Assembly: GCA_004764695.1 (NCBI GenBank)
Contig: SMSO01000032.1
Coordinates: 2,444,501-2,508,500, forward strand
Length of the DNA: 64,000 nucleotides
Direction: 5' to 3'
Origin: Schizochytrium sp. TIO01
Taxonomy: Eukaryota; Sar; Bigyra; Thraustochytrida; Thraustochytriidae
The number at the start of each line of letters is the position of its first letter. Position 1 is the stretch's first letter. The notes beneath the pieces were generated by a model. That model was not told the DNA's origin and did not search any database. It saw only the letters and a list, made by a program, of their open reading frames with translations. The translations under genes and the position numbers were made by a program. This document shows, one piece after another, positions 32,985 to 46,233 of this stretch.

Positions 32985-35426
32985 ATTGCCTAGCAAGCAA
33001 TCAGTCAGTTGACGTTTGTCAAGCACCAGGCTCTTCAGGCGCTTCTTCGCTTTAGTTGATCTGCGCTCGTTGACGCGATCTCGTTTGGGATTTGTTTGCT
33101 GCACGTTGAAGCGAAGTGAAGTAAACTAAGTGAGGCTCTTTCTTTGTATTTTAGCTCAAGCGCCGAACCGCTTCCAATGTAATTTCCTTGAAAACATACT
33201 ACTACGTACTAAATAAACAACATTGTACTACCTGCTACGTAGATCACCAAAGCCCAGCGGAACTAACCAAACCCGAAGAAATACAGCACTCTCAGCTTCT
33301 ATGAGCTGCTGCTACCTAATTCGCCACCAACACAATTCTCCTCGGACTTATTCCCGCGTACATTTGCACAGTCCCCTGTGAGCCTAGCCTGGGTAGCGCT
33401 TCCTCTCGCCACTGTGAGTGAACAGCTTAGTCCATAAGCACCTCCATAGCAGCCATAGGACAACATGTGAATTCATAAGAACGCTGCGATCAGCCAGTGC
33501 TAGTAGGCGCTAGCCAGGTGCTAGCTGTCCTACGGAGGCAGTAAGAGTCCTCCCTCATAATCACAATCACACCTCTGCTTCTACCGGAAACAAATGTTGT
33601 TAAAACCCACAACCAGCATCACGAACATCAAATGAAACAAACAGCAGGCACAAACGGCACTCCGTCGCACGCGAACCGGACAGAGGGGCCGGCCAGAGCA
33701 GCGGGGTCCTGACGCAGAGAGGTCAGACAGCCAGGCAGGCAGGCAGACAGGCAGCGCTCGCGAAGACGCCGAAGAATCGGACAGGAAACAGAGGCTCTGG
33801 TGTGCGAGAGTGCCTAATTCGCGAAGAACCAGACTCCGCCTCGCTGAAACTACCCCTGAGTCCCTTATGCCCCGCCTCCTACTGAGGGCGTTATATAGTA
33901 TTATGGTGGGTGGCTTCGTGCCACCGGACCTGGAGCCGTGCGTCATAATATCCTGGCGTCAGAATTGCGGAGAAGAACCTGCAACACCATCCCTCGTGAA
34001 GCACGGGAAGCAGGCCCTCGGCGGCGGTTTCAAGGCTTCTCGCGCTCGCCGGTTGCCTCGGAGGCCTCCTGTCCACCGCACTGCACGCCGCCTGCGCCAG
34101 AGCGGCTGCGAGTCCAGCGCAGGCCTTCGCCGGGCGGAGCTGCGGCTGCGGAGTTATTGCATTCCTTCAATTATGCAAATCAAATCCGTATCCTGCTAGG
34201 CGGCAGTAGGGGTATAACTACCCCTAACCATAGTAGTCAGTGGATTATGGGGTACTGTAGGACTACAAGCAGTGCGTTCTGTTCCGTTCTTTGCTGGTTT
34301 GGAGTTTGAATTTGAATTTGAATTTGGAAAAGGCGAAGAATGCAATAAATGTCCCTGTGCAATTCTCCATGGCGGCGCTGCTGGCCTGGAGGCGGCTGCG
34401 CGCGTGTGGTGGAACGTAACAACGTGTGGACTGCGGAGGGACCGGGATCTTGGCAGCTCGTTCGCTGCCTCGCTGGGTTTGGGTTACGCCGCGCAGGAAG
34501 AACCGGGCGGAGCTGGAGTTCGTTTTGGACCTGAGGTGGGCTGGTTTTCAAAGAGCTGTACGTACGTACGTACGCGTACGTACTGAGGTAGCCAGCCGCC
34601 TCCATGGGCTCGAGAACGTCGAGACAGAGAACGCCGCCAGCGGGAATCACGCAGCATGACAAGCTGCCTGCCGTGCGCACGTGTAGCTAGGGCGTTAGGG
34701 ATCGTAGCACGGCGTGGGAAAGAGTATAGCAGGGCGGATCATGATGCACGGGTGGTACCTCGGTACTTTGCTTGATGCCTTGACCGATATCTACGGCAGA
34801 GGTTCCAGGTGACAGACAACGTGCTCGACCGCATGTGTTTTTTTCTTGCCGTCGCAGCGCCATCGCTGGTCGCAGCTGAGCGCTTGGTTTCGCTCGCACA
34901 CAAGTATTCGAGGGCACGAGAGCCGCGGAGACATAGTTTGTGCGGCTCGGGCTGGAGGAGCGGAGAAAGGCAGCCTGCTAAATTGCGAAGCCGATGCCCG
35001 AAACACCGAGATAAGCCGAGGTTGCTCTCAATCCCAGCTCAAGCTCAAGATTGAGGCCAACATCAAATATGATCGACACTATATTCAGATCCTCCCAAAC
35101 CATATTTCCTGACAGATTGTCTTCAAGTTCATCGTCGATACCGAAACTTGTCGTGAGTTGCTGCAAGACTATGGAATCTAAGCAATCTTGCAATCAATCA
35201 CTCGAAGCATTTATTCATTTCGTCCATGGAATCTTCAGATCAGATTGTAAGGTGGAAGTTCAGCTCTGTCGCTATCGAGGTGGGAGTTTGGGTGATTCAT
35301 CTTCGAAGCTGCAATTGAGTGAAGGAAACCCCTCTTTCTCCGTGACTTTACCCCCGAGAGCGCTACCTACATACTACTAGCGGGGCAGATAGGTGGGTAG
35401 TTAGTAAGTCACCGGACAATCTGTGC

Positions 35427-35496
<70 letters not shown>
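35427..35496. repeat. (GATA)n-(CAGA)n compound microsatellite
   Basis: About eight GATA units are followed by about nine CAGA units, differing by one base per unit. This fits expansion from a single variant unit. Confidence 0.93.
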
Positions 35497-38400
35497 CATG
35501 ACCATCATGGTGATACTGTGCGTCAAAGAGGTCCTGCAGTGCTAGTTGAGAAGAGTGGCGAGCTGAAGACAATAGGATAGATGCGAAAAGTACGTGGCCA
35601 AGAAGCATACTATGCGTCCAAAGTGCGGTGACCCAGACCAGACCTTGAACTGCTGCTTGGCTGTGTTCTGATGGCACGGATGGAAACGAAGCGAAGGAGA
35701 AGGCTGGTGGGCTTCCCAGCTGATGGTGCGAAGCTGAGGAAAGCAGATGAGCATAAGAAAGGGAAACGACTCTTGTGTGCCGAGTCTATCAGCCTGACAC
35801 TTCAAGAAAAGGAGAATCCAGAAGACTGAGCATGTCTCTCTTGTACGGCCCTCTGTCTTGCGCCACGCTATGCCTGCACTCGCTGGCTCACTTGACCATT
35901 CTTGCTCTATATTAGGCGATTAGCTTAATAGCGGCACCTATCTACTGTTATTCATAGGTATCAGCGAGGACGGGTTCCCTATGAGTTCATTGTGCCAAAG
36001 TCGCACACCTGCTCTTATTGCTAACAAAGGAATTAGCAAGGAACGAGCAGCGTGGAGGCAAGATAAAGTAAGATACGGGTTAAGGAGCCAGTTTTTTTTA
36101 AATTTCTCATGGCCAAACTTTGAGGAAGCAACTATTTTCTACTTCTGTATGAAATGTATATAAGTAGTATTATAACATTTAGGCAAAGGATTGTACTCAT
36201 CTCCAGATTACAGTATATCATCCTAGGAAACTATGACCTGGATCAAGTAATGTCTTCTTCATCAAGTATCGAACAGGTTTGAATCATCTGGACTTTGTTC
36301 ATCGGTGCTAGCTGGAAACCCAAATGCTTGGCTGAATTTAGTTAATGTAAGGGTACTAACTGGTTTGGCAGCGAAGGGACCCTGCTTCATATAGATGTGA
36401 AAATAAAGATTTAGCTCAAGCATTTTGGAGTAGCTAAGATGTTCTCTGCGTAACTTACTTTTGACTTTGAACCTACGCAAGGGTGATTGAACCTAGAGTA
36501 GAGATAGAATTTCATTGCATTAAAACTTATTCTTTAGAAATCCTCTGGCTTGACTATAAACTTAATGATTAGTCTTCATGTAGAATCAATCCACATTACC
36601 GTAAATTACAACCTGTAAAATTGAGAAAGAAAATATTGCTATGCATAACGTAATTATAATTGCCCAGTGTTCAGTTGAACTAACTTAATTTGAGTCATTT
36701 TCGTAATTCAATGTTTCATTTATTTTAAAAACCTTACATGGTAACAATTTAGAAGAGAATTGTGTGATTTAGTTTAATAAAACTATTTGCGAAAGAGAAC
36801 TGGAAGTGAGAATTAACATTACCAATTTAAAAAAAAGAAAGTTTTTTTTTGTCTATTTTTCCTCGCGTCATATTATTTTAACTTAAAAAATATGTTCTGG
36901 TAGTAGTATCACCACCAAACTTAGTTCAATATTCTACGAAATGATGGTTGATAACAGTTGAATAGAATTGTATAAGACAGGTGTGTACTATTCTGGGTAC
37001 AATCTCTAAGGGTCTTCACCTCTTTGTAGTCTCAGTGTGCATCGAAGGCAACTCTATGTCTTATGTGGCAGTTTGTAGCAATGTCCACGATTCAATAAGG
37101 CCCGCATTCCACATGGCCAAAACAATGCTCAGGAACTGTGGTCGCGTGTTTGAGGTTTGGCCAACTTAATAAATCAGTGAAACGAAGTTTAATATAAAAT
37201 AATAATTTGAGTTTCTTTTGAGAAATAAATTCTATGAAATAAAATTGTCTTTTCTTTTGTCTTTTTTTAAAGTTTTATTTTTTGTTCAAGATTTTTGTTC
37301 ATGTTGCCGATTTTCAACTCGTACAGTGGAAACGCGAAAAAAACGTTGAAAAAAAGTTCAAAGAAGGCGGGAGGCAAGAAGAAAAAGAGATGGCAATGAA
37401 ACAAAAAGAAAGGCAAAGGGAAAAAAGGCAGATTGAAACCAAGGAAAAGAGAAAGTATGAACAGTGAGTTAAACATGCATGTATTAGAGCATTTGTCAAC
37501 CATGGTCATTTTATAACATCCTGCGAGGCAGCTCTACCTCCCAATATGCGCTCTCTTTCGCCTCTCTATCTCAGAATCAATCCCACGCAAGTGATCATCG
37601 TGTTCACCCTTTTTTTCGCCAAGTATGGTGCAGTGTTGCACGCATCTGCTGTCACAGAATAGTACTGATTTTGATCCGGCTGGGGAGATAAGGATGAGAA
37701 CTCCCATCTGATTCGCGAGGTCTCTTTCTACCGTGAGCACTAGAAAAAAAGGAAAAAAAAGGGCATTTCAAAGAAGAGATTATTTATTTCCAGAAAATGG
37801 TAGAGATATGCGTTTGCACTTATACGTCACGCACGATGTGGTAAATTAGGTTATGACTATACTTAAGTTCTTTCTGATAATTCTTACATTACAGATCTCT
37901 ACACGCTCCAATTACCCTGGTTTTGTATTGTTCAAGTTTGTCTTCATAGGTAAATGCAAAAAGGGTGATAATCACGTTTGTTTTTTCTCTCTTTTTTCCC
38001 CCCTGCTTTTAATAGGTACTAGTTGTAGAACTAAACCGAAAAGTCTGTCTGTCTCTCTCTGTTTCAGCATTCTTCAACGAGAATAAATAAACGAAAACAA
38101 AAAAGTCATTCACTCCAGTGACATGAAAAAAATGCTAAATTTGAATGAATGCTTCGAAGAAGTTTAACATCGCAGAAGACAAATGAAACTAAGACGAAAC
38201 GAAAGACAAACTAAAAGATGGAAAGAAAGACCAAATTTTGCATCAAGAAAGACAGACCCAAACAAAAAAGGCCAACACAGCAGAGATGTGGCCTTGTTAT
38301 CTGTGACCGGACATGCCTATCTGTGCAATGACGAGACAAAGGTAACGCCATGAGGAGGCTTTCTGACTTCCTCTCCTCACTTCAGCGCTTGGACGAATGC

Positions 38401-40782
38401 ATACATAGATACGCAAATAGATGCTTCTCTTCTCAAAGAAGCCGAGGCGGCGCTTCCCTTGCCGCATACAGCCGTCGCTTGGCATCTCTTTCCATTCGCT
38501 TCACTCTCGCGTCAATTCGTCCTCGAGACTTTGCGAACAGGCAGACAATCAAGGGACAACAACATCAACTGATGGCCGGCAAGTGCATCTAATCGGAGGA
38601 TCTATAAACCTCTGAACGCTCTGATCTAAGCATGATTTGGATGTTCTGTTGACGTTTACCACCACTCGAGCCTTTGAGCAAGGAATGGCTTGTGTTCAGG
38701 TATGTCCTCGCTCTTACTCAGTATTCTACTCAGTCTCCGGTCAAATGCAAAGGCACGTGCACCGAGGGGACCACCTGCTTACATCATCGCGCATCTAAAC
38801 ATACATACATCAATCTACTGTGGCGCAAATAACCCTGTCTCAGCAGAGTTGCTAGGGTGCGTATTTGCAAGAGTTGAGACAGCTGAGCTAGAGAGAGCAA
38901 AGGCCTGGGAGGTTGAGAGGTGCTAGAAGAAAGCAACGTTGATGATGATTAGTTGAATATTATTATTTTATTTTGAAGAGTTTTTGATGCTGGAGATTGA
39001 AAATCATGAAATTTGATTTAGAAGGATAATTTTGAAATTTCAATTTTCAAGGAGGTAACATTTCTTTTGTTTTCTTTTTTCACTATGAATTTTTTGGTTA
39101 ATATTGAATATACTTTGAATTACATCAATGAAATCAATAATATATTAAATAAAGTTCGTAATTTGAAGAAGGGGAAAAAAAAGGAGGAAAAAAGAGAGGA
39201 GAAAGCTTCGGTAAGCCTAGCTAGTCTTCCCTATGGAAAACACAGTAGCTTGTTAATGCTTTGAGAGGAAAAGAGGTTCTCAACAGAACAAGTTTCTGTA
39301 AGAAGCATGAAACTCATACAAACTAACTCTTAAAGAAAAAAGTAATTAATTGTTAGGGATAGAGATATTTAAAAATGAACAATGTTCCCACTAACCCCTA
39401 TAGTAATATACTAAGTAATAAGTCTAAAGAATAGTCTTCAGAATTGAATGAGTGAAGTACGATACATGCGAACAACTGCACGTATGATGGAGTTATTTAT
39501 CTAGGCATGGATAATTACAGGCTATATGTTCCCTTTTTTTGAACACAAGTTGCGGTGTTAAATTGAAATTCATAATCTGCATCATAAAAAATCAAGTGAA
39601 AAGAAAATTCCACTTTTTTGTAGGGAAAAGAGAAAAAAGTCATGAAAAACTATTTTGAAATTTCACGGAGACATTTTGATAAATTTATCAAATAAAAGTT
39701 GAAAAAAGAAATCCTCAAAATAAATTAAGAGGAATTGAAGTAACCCTGATGGGAAATGAAATTTGATCATGGCTATTTGAGCAGGAAAATGTTTACGTTC
39801 ATGGCAATAATAGAGCGAAATGTGTTGTTGTGTCATAATAGTTATACAAAATGCGCCAGAAATCTAGAAAGTAAAGCAACTTCACCAGAGATTGGCCCAA
39901 CGATAAGTGAATGTAAGCTATTTGAGGTCAAACTCAGTACTTAGATACGTTTAAAAAAAGATCGACACGATATCCTGCAAGCATATTAAATTTGACTATA
40001 TGTCATGTAAGATTTCGAGATAACTCATTCCCAATTTAGGCAGTTTAGCTCATACTCAACATTGCTACATGCAATGTTCCTAGGCCTCGGGATGCAATCT
40101 TACTTGGTAATTTACATACCCGCAAGATCTTTGCTTCAATAAGTCCATCTTCATTCTGATGTGTGATCCAAACAAATTTCTATCTGCATAATTTAGATTC
40201 AGAAGAGTTTAAGCCACCAACATTCGGAAATTGAAAAGTATAAATGCAGTTTACCTTCGAAAGCTAGTTTGAGCAGAAGCTAGACTATCTCTTCATTCAT
40301 GAACACTTCTGCAGGTACATCATCAAAATTCTCTGATTGTACATTTTTTTCTTCTAGCTTGTAAACTCACACAAGTATTCATATTTAAAAATCTGAAATG
40401 AATTGAAGCAGATTTTGATGATGAATATTACTTAACATTTAATTTGAACTGCCACATGCTTTCAACCCTTTTTCATCGTGAATGAATCAAATAATTTTTT
40501 TTTGTTAACTTTTTGACATTTGTGTTGCTCAGGCTAGTATTATTATTTCACTTATTTTGAGATTTAGTCATTCTGGTTGTTCATTCTCCCTTTAAACAGA
40601 AGTTCTTAGCTCCCTCTTTCTCTCTTTCTCTCTCTCGGATTCGTCTTTCCCCGTCTTGGTTAATTTCTTATTTTTCCCAACACTGCTCCTTCTTCGCCTT
40701 CTCCCCTTCTTCTTCTCTAATAATTCAATTCATTTCATCCTCGCTCTTTCCTTTCTTCTCTATTTTTACTATTCTCTATTTG

Positions 40783-41016
40783 TCATTCATTCATTCATTC
40801 ATTCATTCATTCATTCGTTCATTCGTTCGCCCCTTTGAAATCTCAGTACTTCCTATCGCTTAATACTATAGCTACTCTTCTTTCATTCTTCCTCTTCTTC
40901 TCTCACCGTCATTACTCTCCTCAAAAACTTCAACGAGTCGAACAACAAAGTTTTTCAACTAAACAAAGAAACAAACAAACAAAGAAACAAACAAACATTT
41001 CATTCATTCAATCATT
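40783..41016. repeat. CATT array, unique spacer, AAAC/AAAG and CATT arrays
   Basis: A CATT array (40783-40826), 130 bases of spacer, then AAAC/AAAG units and another short CATT run (about 40958-41016). Confidence 0.85.
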
Positions 41017-42169
41017 CTTTTTTCCCCAAGCTTTTCTTTTAGCGCTCCCAAAGCCGCGCAGACGCCGCGTACGGCCTTCTCGCGAGCGCTTCGGCAGTGA
41101 AATGCTGCGGCATAAGCGCCGCGGGGACCATTTGGAGACCCGAAGGCAGCTCATTTAGGCTTCTCGGAGTATATAGCCGACCACCACCCATTCATTCCAA
41201 AGCACAGCACAAAGGTCACACACGCAAGGAGAGGCGATCTTGCCGGGCCTGACGATTTTTCCCAAGGGGTACCTCCTTAATCCATAGACAAGGTGCATAG
41301 ATTTGGTTTAGGATATTAAGGATAAATGATTGTTTTTTTTTTTCTCAATGGGCGCGTCAACATAAGGAGGCGGGCAGGCGCTGTGCTTTAAAAGAAAATG
41401 TTTCAACCCTCGTTTTTATAAAGAGGGATCAATCAATCAAGCTATCGATTTTTCCCCCTCCTTTTTAACGGCGTCCTCAACGACAAAAGAACTGAAAGAG
41501 AAAAGCGCGGGAAGAGTAAAAGAAAAGACAAGGGTGATGTTTATTTATTAATTGCATTTTAACTCTAAGCTATTAACTAAAAGAATGTTAATGAAATAAC
41601 AAATAGAAATTTCCAAATTCCCTCCACTGGCAGTTCGCGTGTATCATTTGAGTGCAGAAAACATACACAGGCTCCAGTGGCACAGAGGAGGCAAGTTTTC
41701 ACTTAATGCTCATTGCAGGAGGAAGGGGAAAAAACCTAGGCTGTTAAATGCATGTCGCCCACTAGTATCTATTTTGTGTCTGAAGGTGTCTCAACTAATC
41801 TTTTATCGCCAGTGCTGGCCAACAACTCTTGAGGGGATCTTCTCAAAGTCGCTTAATTAAGTTATCTCCTGCTCTTTCTCTCTCTTGCGCTTCATCGGTC
41901 AGTCAATTGATTCTTTAGTGAGTGAGCTAATTAAAAGACCCAAGGCGCCTCCTTCCCTGCGACTAACCACCTCTCCATGGCGGAAAGAAGAGCAATGTTT
42001 CAAGCAGAAAGAAGAACTCTCCTCCTTTGGCAACCCTACTTTCCCTCAAAGAAAGTCGTGAAACAAATGGACTTCTTTTTTTCTCCATTCGGCCGCTACT
42101 CAAACAGAAAGTGCTTTCAAAAAACTTAAACCATCACACAATATTCAATAAACAATGAAAAAAGCCATA

Positions 42170-42278
42170 AAAACAAACAAACAAACAAACAAACAAACAA
42201 ACAAACAAACAAACAAACAAACAAACAAACAAACAAACAAACAAACAAACAAACAAACAAACAAACGAACGAACGAAT
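42170..42278. repeat. (AAAC)~24 microsatellite with terminal CGAA units
   Basis: Nearly perfect AAAC units end in three CGAA units. It is the same unit as the 8.65-kb array but in the opposite orientation. Confidence 0.95.
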
Positions 42279-43850
42279 AAGCCCTGTGCCAATCCTTCGG
42301 CCAGAAAGCTTAGCAGAAGCACGCTTAAACGAGACCTTTGGCGAACGAAGGTGCCGCTTCGAAGGCGTTTCCGCCTTCATCAGCCAGGCTCTCGGTGGTA
42401 CACATACATATATACATATATAATCAATAGGTGTTTTTATTTTAGCAGCCGGTTATAGAAGTGTTATATTCGTCGATTTGTTTATCGATCCAGGCGTAGG
42501 AGCAGTAAGTATGTCGTAGGTGCGGATCTCCTCATCAGAGAGGAGGCCGAAAAGACCGCGTATCTTGAAGGCGAAGGCGCGAAGGAGAGAGGCGCGAGGG
42601 AAGAGGGGCTCAGACGCAGCAGCAGAGGGCGGCGCGAAGGAGATCCTCAGCGAAGAAGAAGACCTCGAAGAAGCGGAGGCGGCAGAAGAGCCTGCCGAGC
42701 GAAGGAACGGAGGAATGAATCTCTGGGATTCGTGAAGAAGAAGAAAGAAAAGGCCTTTCTTTTCCATCTCTTTTAGGTGCAATTGAATGAAAGTTCTTTG
42801 GCCACTCATTTTCAAAGTTAACACTTTGCTGCCTTTTAGACTAACTTTTGGTAAGTTAAACTTTGTTTGTTTGTTTGTTTGTTTCAAAGTCGGCGTGGGG
42901 CTAGGTTTTGTGGTAGACGCGGACTATCCCCTAAGTACTGTCCGTCTGAAAAATAAAATAAAAATATGTATGTGTGAAAAGAGCATTTTAGACTGAAAGA
43001 AGAGGAACAAAAGGATCCGCATCGGCGGCCAGCCAACTTATAAGACCCAGCTAATAAAAAAGGTAATTAAAAAATATTCTTCTCTTTTCAGCCTGCATTT
43101 TTATTTGGCCCTCTTTCATTTGAAGCAAACACTTATTTCAAAAGACTGATAAAATTTAATAAAAGCAACGATCCATTGCCTCAGGGTAATGCGTTCCTCT
43201 TAGCAGCACTACCACTTAAAAGGCCTTCAGTGGGTCAGAGGAGGTCAGAGGAGAGGGAAAATTCGAACTTCGCTAAACCAGCTTCATAAAGAGCATTTCC
43301 TTTAAGTTAAGAGGAGGTCTTTTAGTCGCAGTGGTGATGAGAGGAACATTTTTTCCTGACCCTTCCTTTTGAAAGGGAAAACAAAAGAAACGATGAAAAC
43401 TTTCTCCTTCACAATTCCATGCTGCAGAGGAATTACTTACCTGCTAATAGAAACTAAAGGAAAACGTTAACGCGACGACTGCTTTAATGAAAAAGAAGGA
43501 CAAGGAGAAGAAGAAGAAGAAATAGAAAGGAAAGTTAACCGCAGCATTAAGTCGATGGTAGCTTTACTCCTAATAAGTCGTTCATTGATTGATTGATTTC
43601 TCAAAGCTTAAAAGGAAGTCTGCGCGATTACATAAGTTCCGAATAAGCAGGCTATCAAGTTGCGCCTTCCTTTCTCGAGTTTCGAGTTGGCTTCGCGCGG
43701 GTTTTGTTTTTTTGATAACCACCACGAAATACGCGCCCAAAAGACTCTCTGAGGACCCATAACGACGGCTTTCGCGAGCTTTGACAGGCCACTGATACAT
43801 ACATACGCCAAGGGAGGAAAAGCGGGTTCCTGAGCGAGGAAAAAGAACGA

Positions 43851-43962
43851 AAGAAACAAAGAAACAAAGAAACAAAGAAACAAAGAAAAGAATGAATGAA
43901 TGAATGAATGAGTGAATGAATGAACTGAAGAGCAAAGAAGAAGAAGAAGAAGAAGAAGAAGA
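43851..43962. repeat. AAAC/AAAG, AATG and GAA compound microsatellite
   Basis: Alternating AAAC/AAAG units pass into about eight AATG units and, after a 12-base gap, a (GAA)9 triplet run. Confidence 0.92.
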
Positions 43963-45480
43963 CAAGAAAAGAACCTTCTTATTTCCTTTCTTTCCCCCTC
44001 TTTCACTATTTATCTCTGTTTGCGCCTTTTTTATTATTGTTATTGTTGTTTGCTTTTCGTGAAAGAAAAAAGCAGCGTTGATCGAATGAGCAATCGCTCG
44101 ATGCGCTGTTGATCTCCGTATAAAGGCGTGGGAAAAACCTGGGAAGCAGCTGATGAGGAGGCTGCAACAGTGCGGAGGCCCGTTGAGACAGTTGGCTCCT
44201 CAAGATGTATGGGTCTTAAAGCATAGTATAGTTCACTGGTGGAGGTGGCGATGTTCAATGCTGCTACTGCGAAACTCATTTTTGCTGTGACAGATAAACA
44301 CATCGTGAATGAATGAATATTAAAATCATTTAATGAAAAGAATAATTATAAGTTGTTTATTCTCCCTTCTTCTTCTTCCTCTTTTTAAATTTCACACGGC
44401 GCAGGAATGATCGCGTGCCAAACGCGGAGGGGGAAAAAGAAAGGCGCAGAAAAAGAAGAAAAGAAGGAAAAGAAGAAATGAAAGAATGGAAAAGAAAAAA
44501 AAAGAGGGGCTGTGACCTGGGTTTGAAAGAAATATACAGAAAACCAGTTTTCTTTTTGTGAGGGACACACTCAAGGCTACGGGAAATGAGAGGGGCGGGC
44601 AAAAAATTAAAGGCGAAGAGGGGATGTGAGGAGGCTGAGCGTTGGTGTGAGGGGGAGGTAAAAAGTCGCGCTGTGAGGGGGAAAAGGCCCCTCCACTGCG
44701 AAGTTTCCATGGTGCAGTTGAGAGGCGCAAAGAGGCTGTGAATGAAGGGAACTTAGTTATTTATTTATTTTTGCTGCTCGTGTTGACGCGGGAAAAGAAA
44801 GGGATGAACAAACGAATTTTCCACCGTCGTTCGCTTCCTTTGGAATGAATTGCTGGCTTTCCTTAGTCTGTCTGCTCTATCCGTGAAATGGAGCGATGAA
44901 ACAATCGATTTTCTTCTCGGGTGGCAGGCCGGTAAGAGGGTGGAGTGAAAACATAGCCAAAACCCTCTTTTTCCTGTTGAATATATAGTGATATAAATAT
45001 ACATGTGTTTATTTAAAAACTTTTCATTTGTAAATTTTTATTTTAAGCGTGTGTGGAGCGTAGAATGGTAAGTAGCATTAAAAGAAAGTTTCGACTCCTG
45101 AGGACGGTAAAACAAAGAGAAAGTTTGAGTGGGGATAGAAAGAAAAAACTAAAGTTTTAGACTGAAGAGAGGGAGGACTTCAGAGGGAGAGAAAATGAGA
45201 GGAGAGTCGAAAAGAAAGGTAGATGAAAAGAAAAGGTCAGCCTGTTTAAAAGGAAGCTGTAATAGAAAAACATACTCAAGATAAAGAATCTTTTAGTTTT
45301 AAAAAGTGAATTAAAAATTCTGAAGAATCGAGCAATCAAAAACTTGATCAAACAAAGAAAACAAACACTTAATCATCCTGATCCCAGCGCAAAGGAACGA
45401 ACCCAAGCGCAGCAAACCCGAAGTTCGCTGCAGCGTATCCTCGCAGACCACCAAACTTTAAAGACAGAAACACCGGAGAT

Positions 45481-46233
45481 ATGCCGCGCAAGAGCAACAT
45501 TGGAGACGAAGTTGGTAAGACCGGCCCTCGCGGAGGCAAGCGCAAGAAGGCTCAAATGGACATGGTGCCCGGTATGGCCATGCCCAACAACAGCTTCGTG
45601 CCCCTCTTCGCCCAGGGTGCCACTCCCTCTGATGTCGCCAAGGCTCTCGGCATTGGTCTCGACGATGTTCCTGTCCCCCACGACAGCAGCGCCCACGAGA
45701 TCGAGGCCCTCCGCATCTTCACCGCCCGTGTGAGCAAGCGTCTCCTCGACATCATCTCCCCGACCCTCGCTGATGTCATCATGGGCTACAACCCCCACAT
45801 GGTCCCCATGCAGCAGCAGGCACCTCCCCAGAAGAAGCCCAGCAAGAAGAAGCGCGCTTCCCAGCCTCTTTACCCTGATGCCCCGGACCACGTCGCCTAC
45901 GGTGCCAACACTCTCCAGCGCCCCATGGACCCGAACATGATGCACCACCAGCACCACCAGCATCAGCAGCACCACATGGACATGGGCCTCACCGAGGAGG
46001 AGAAGAAGGCTCGCGCCAAGTTCCCCCACGAGTACGGTGAGCTCTTGCGTGCTGAGATCAACAAGAACCCGCAGACCAAGCCCAAGGACCTTCAGACCTG
46101 GCTCAAGACCTACCTTCTTGAGAAGCACGGCGGCCGTCTTCCTGCTGACTTCCCCGATGACAAGAAGATCGCCACCAAGATCGCCAACCTCAAAACCTCC
46201 CTCCGCAAGCGCACTGAGCCTGGTGCCCGCTAA
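45481..46233 (+). CDS. Basic, His/Gln-containing nuclear-like protein with extreme codon bias (family unknown)
   Basis: 250 residues, single exon, ATG 45481, TAA stop. Codons end almost always in C or G (AAG for Lys, GAG for Glu, CGC/CGT for Arg, CTC for Leu). This is far stronger than in any neighbour and is the usual mark of very high expression. Layout: a basic N-terminus (GPRGGKRKKA at 15-24); a helical segment resembling a small folded domain (about 37-103, including AHEIEALRIFTARVSKRLLD at 71-90 and IISPTLADVIMGY at 91-103); a basic cluster KKPSKKKR (118-125) that could be a nuclear localisation signal; a His/Gln-rich stretch (about 153-168); and a C-terminal helical, Lys-rich domain (about 170-246) with FPHEYGELLRAEI, LQTWLKTYLLEKHGG and KIATKIANLKTSLRKR. 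The pattern suggests an abundant chromatin- or RNA-associated protein, but I recognise no named family and assign no function. Confidence 0.8.
   Translation: MPRKSNIGDEVGKTGPRGGKRKKAQMDMVPGMAMPNNSFVPLFAQGATPSDVAKALGIGLDDVPVPHDSSAHEIEALRIFTARVSKRLLDIISPTLADVIMGYNPHMVPMQQQAPPQKKPSKKKRASQPLYPDAPDHVAYGANTLQRPMDPNMMHHQHHQHQQHHMDMGLTEEEKKARAKFPHEYGELLRAEINKNPQTKPKDLQTWLKTYLLEKHGGRLPADFPDDKKIATKIANLKTSLRKRTEPGAR

Larger units (their letters stand above)
32985..45480. other. 12.5-kb gene desert with alternating base composition
   Basis: No convincing gene. 33.3-35.0 kb is GC-richer with many stop-free but domain-free frames and a TATATAG near 33893. 35427-35496 carries GATA/CAGA arrays. About 36.1-41.0 kb is markedly AT-rich, with A and T runs and a Lys/Glu-rich frame at 37282-37467. 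40783-41016 carries CATT and AAAC/AAAG arrays, followed by GC-rich islands near 41.04-41.16, 42.5-42.7 and 44.4-44.7 kb. 42170-42278 and 43851-43962 are microsatellites. Small TATA-like boxes (for example 41172-41178) occur without a matching open frame. Confidence 0.45.

Noticed and set aside
32985-33104. N-terminal extension of the DUF395 protein by 40 residues
   Set aside because: The extension opens at GTG, has no ATG, is not hydrophobic and differs in codon use; ATG 32984 precedes the first membrane helix.
42453-42887. Ser/Ala/Arg-rich frames over a GC island on both strands
   Set aside because: Opposite-strand frames are equally open, typical of GC-rich purine-biased DNA, and no domain is present.
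43431-43460. U1 snRNA-like TTACTTACCTG 5' end
   Set aside because: The following sequence cannot form the U1 stem-loops and lacks an Sm site at the expected place.
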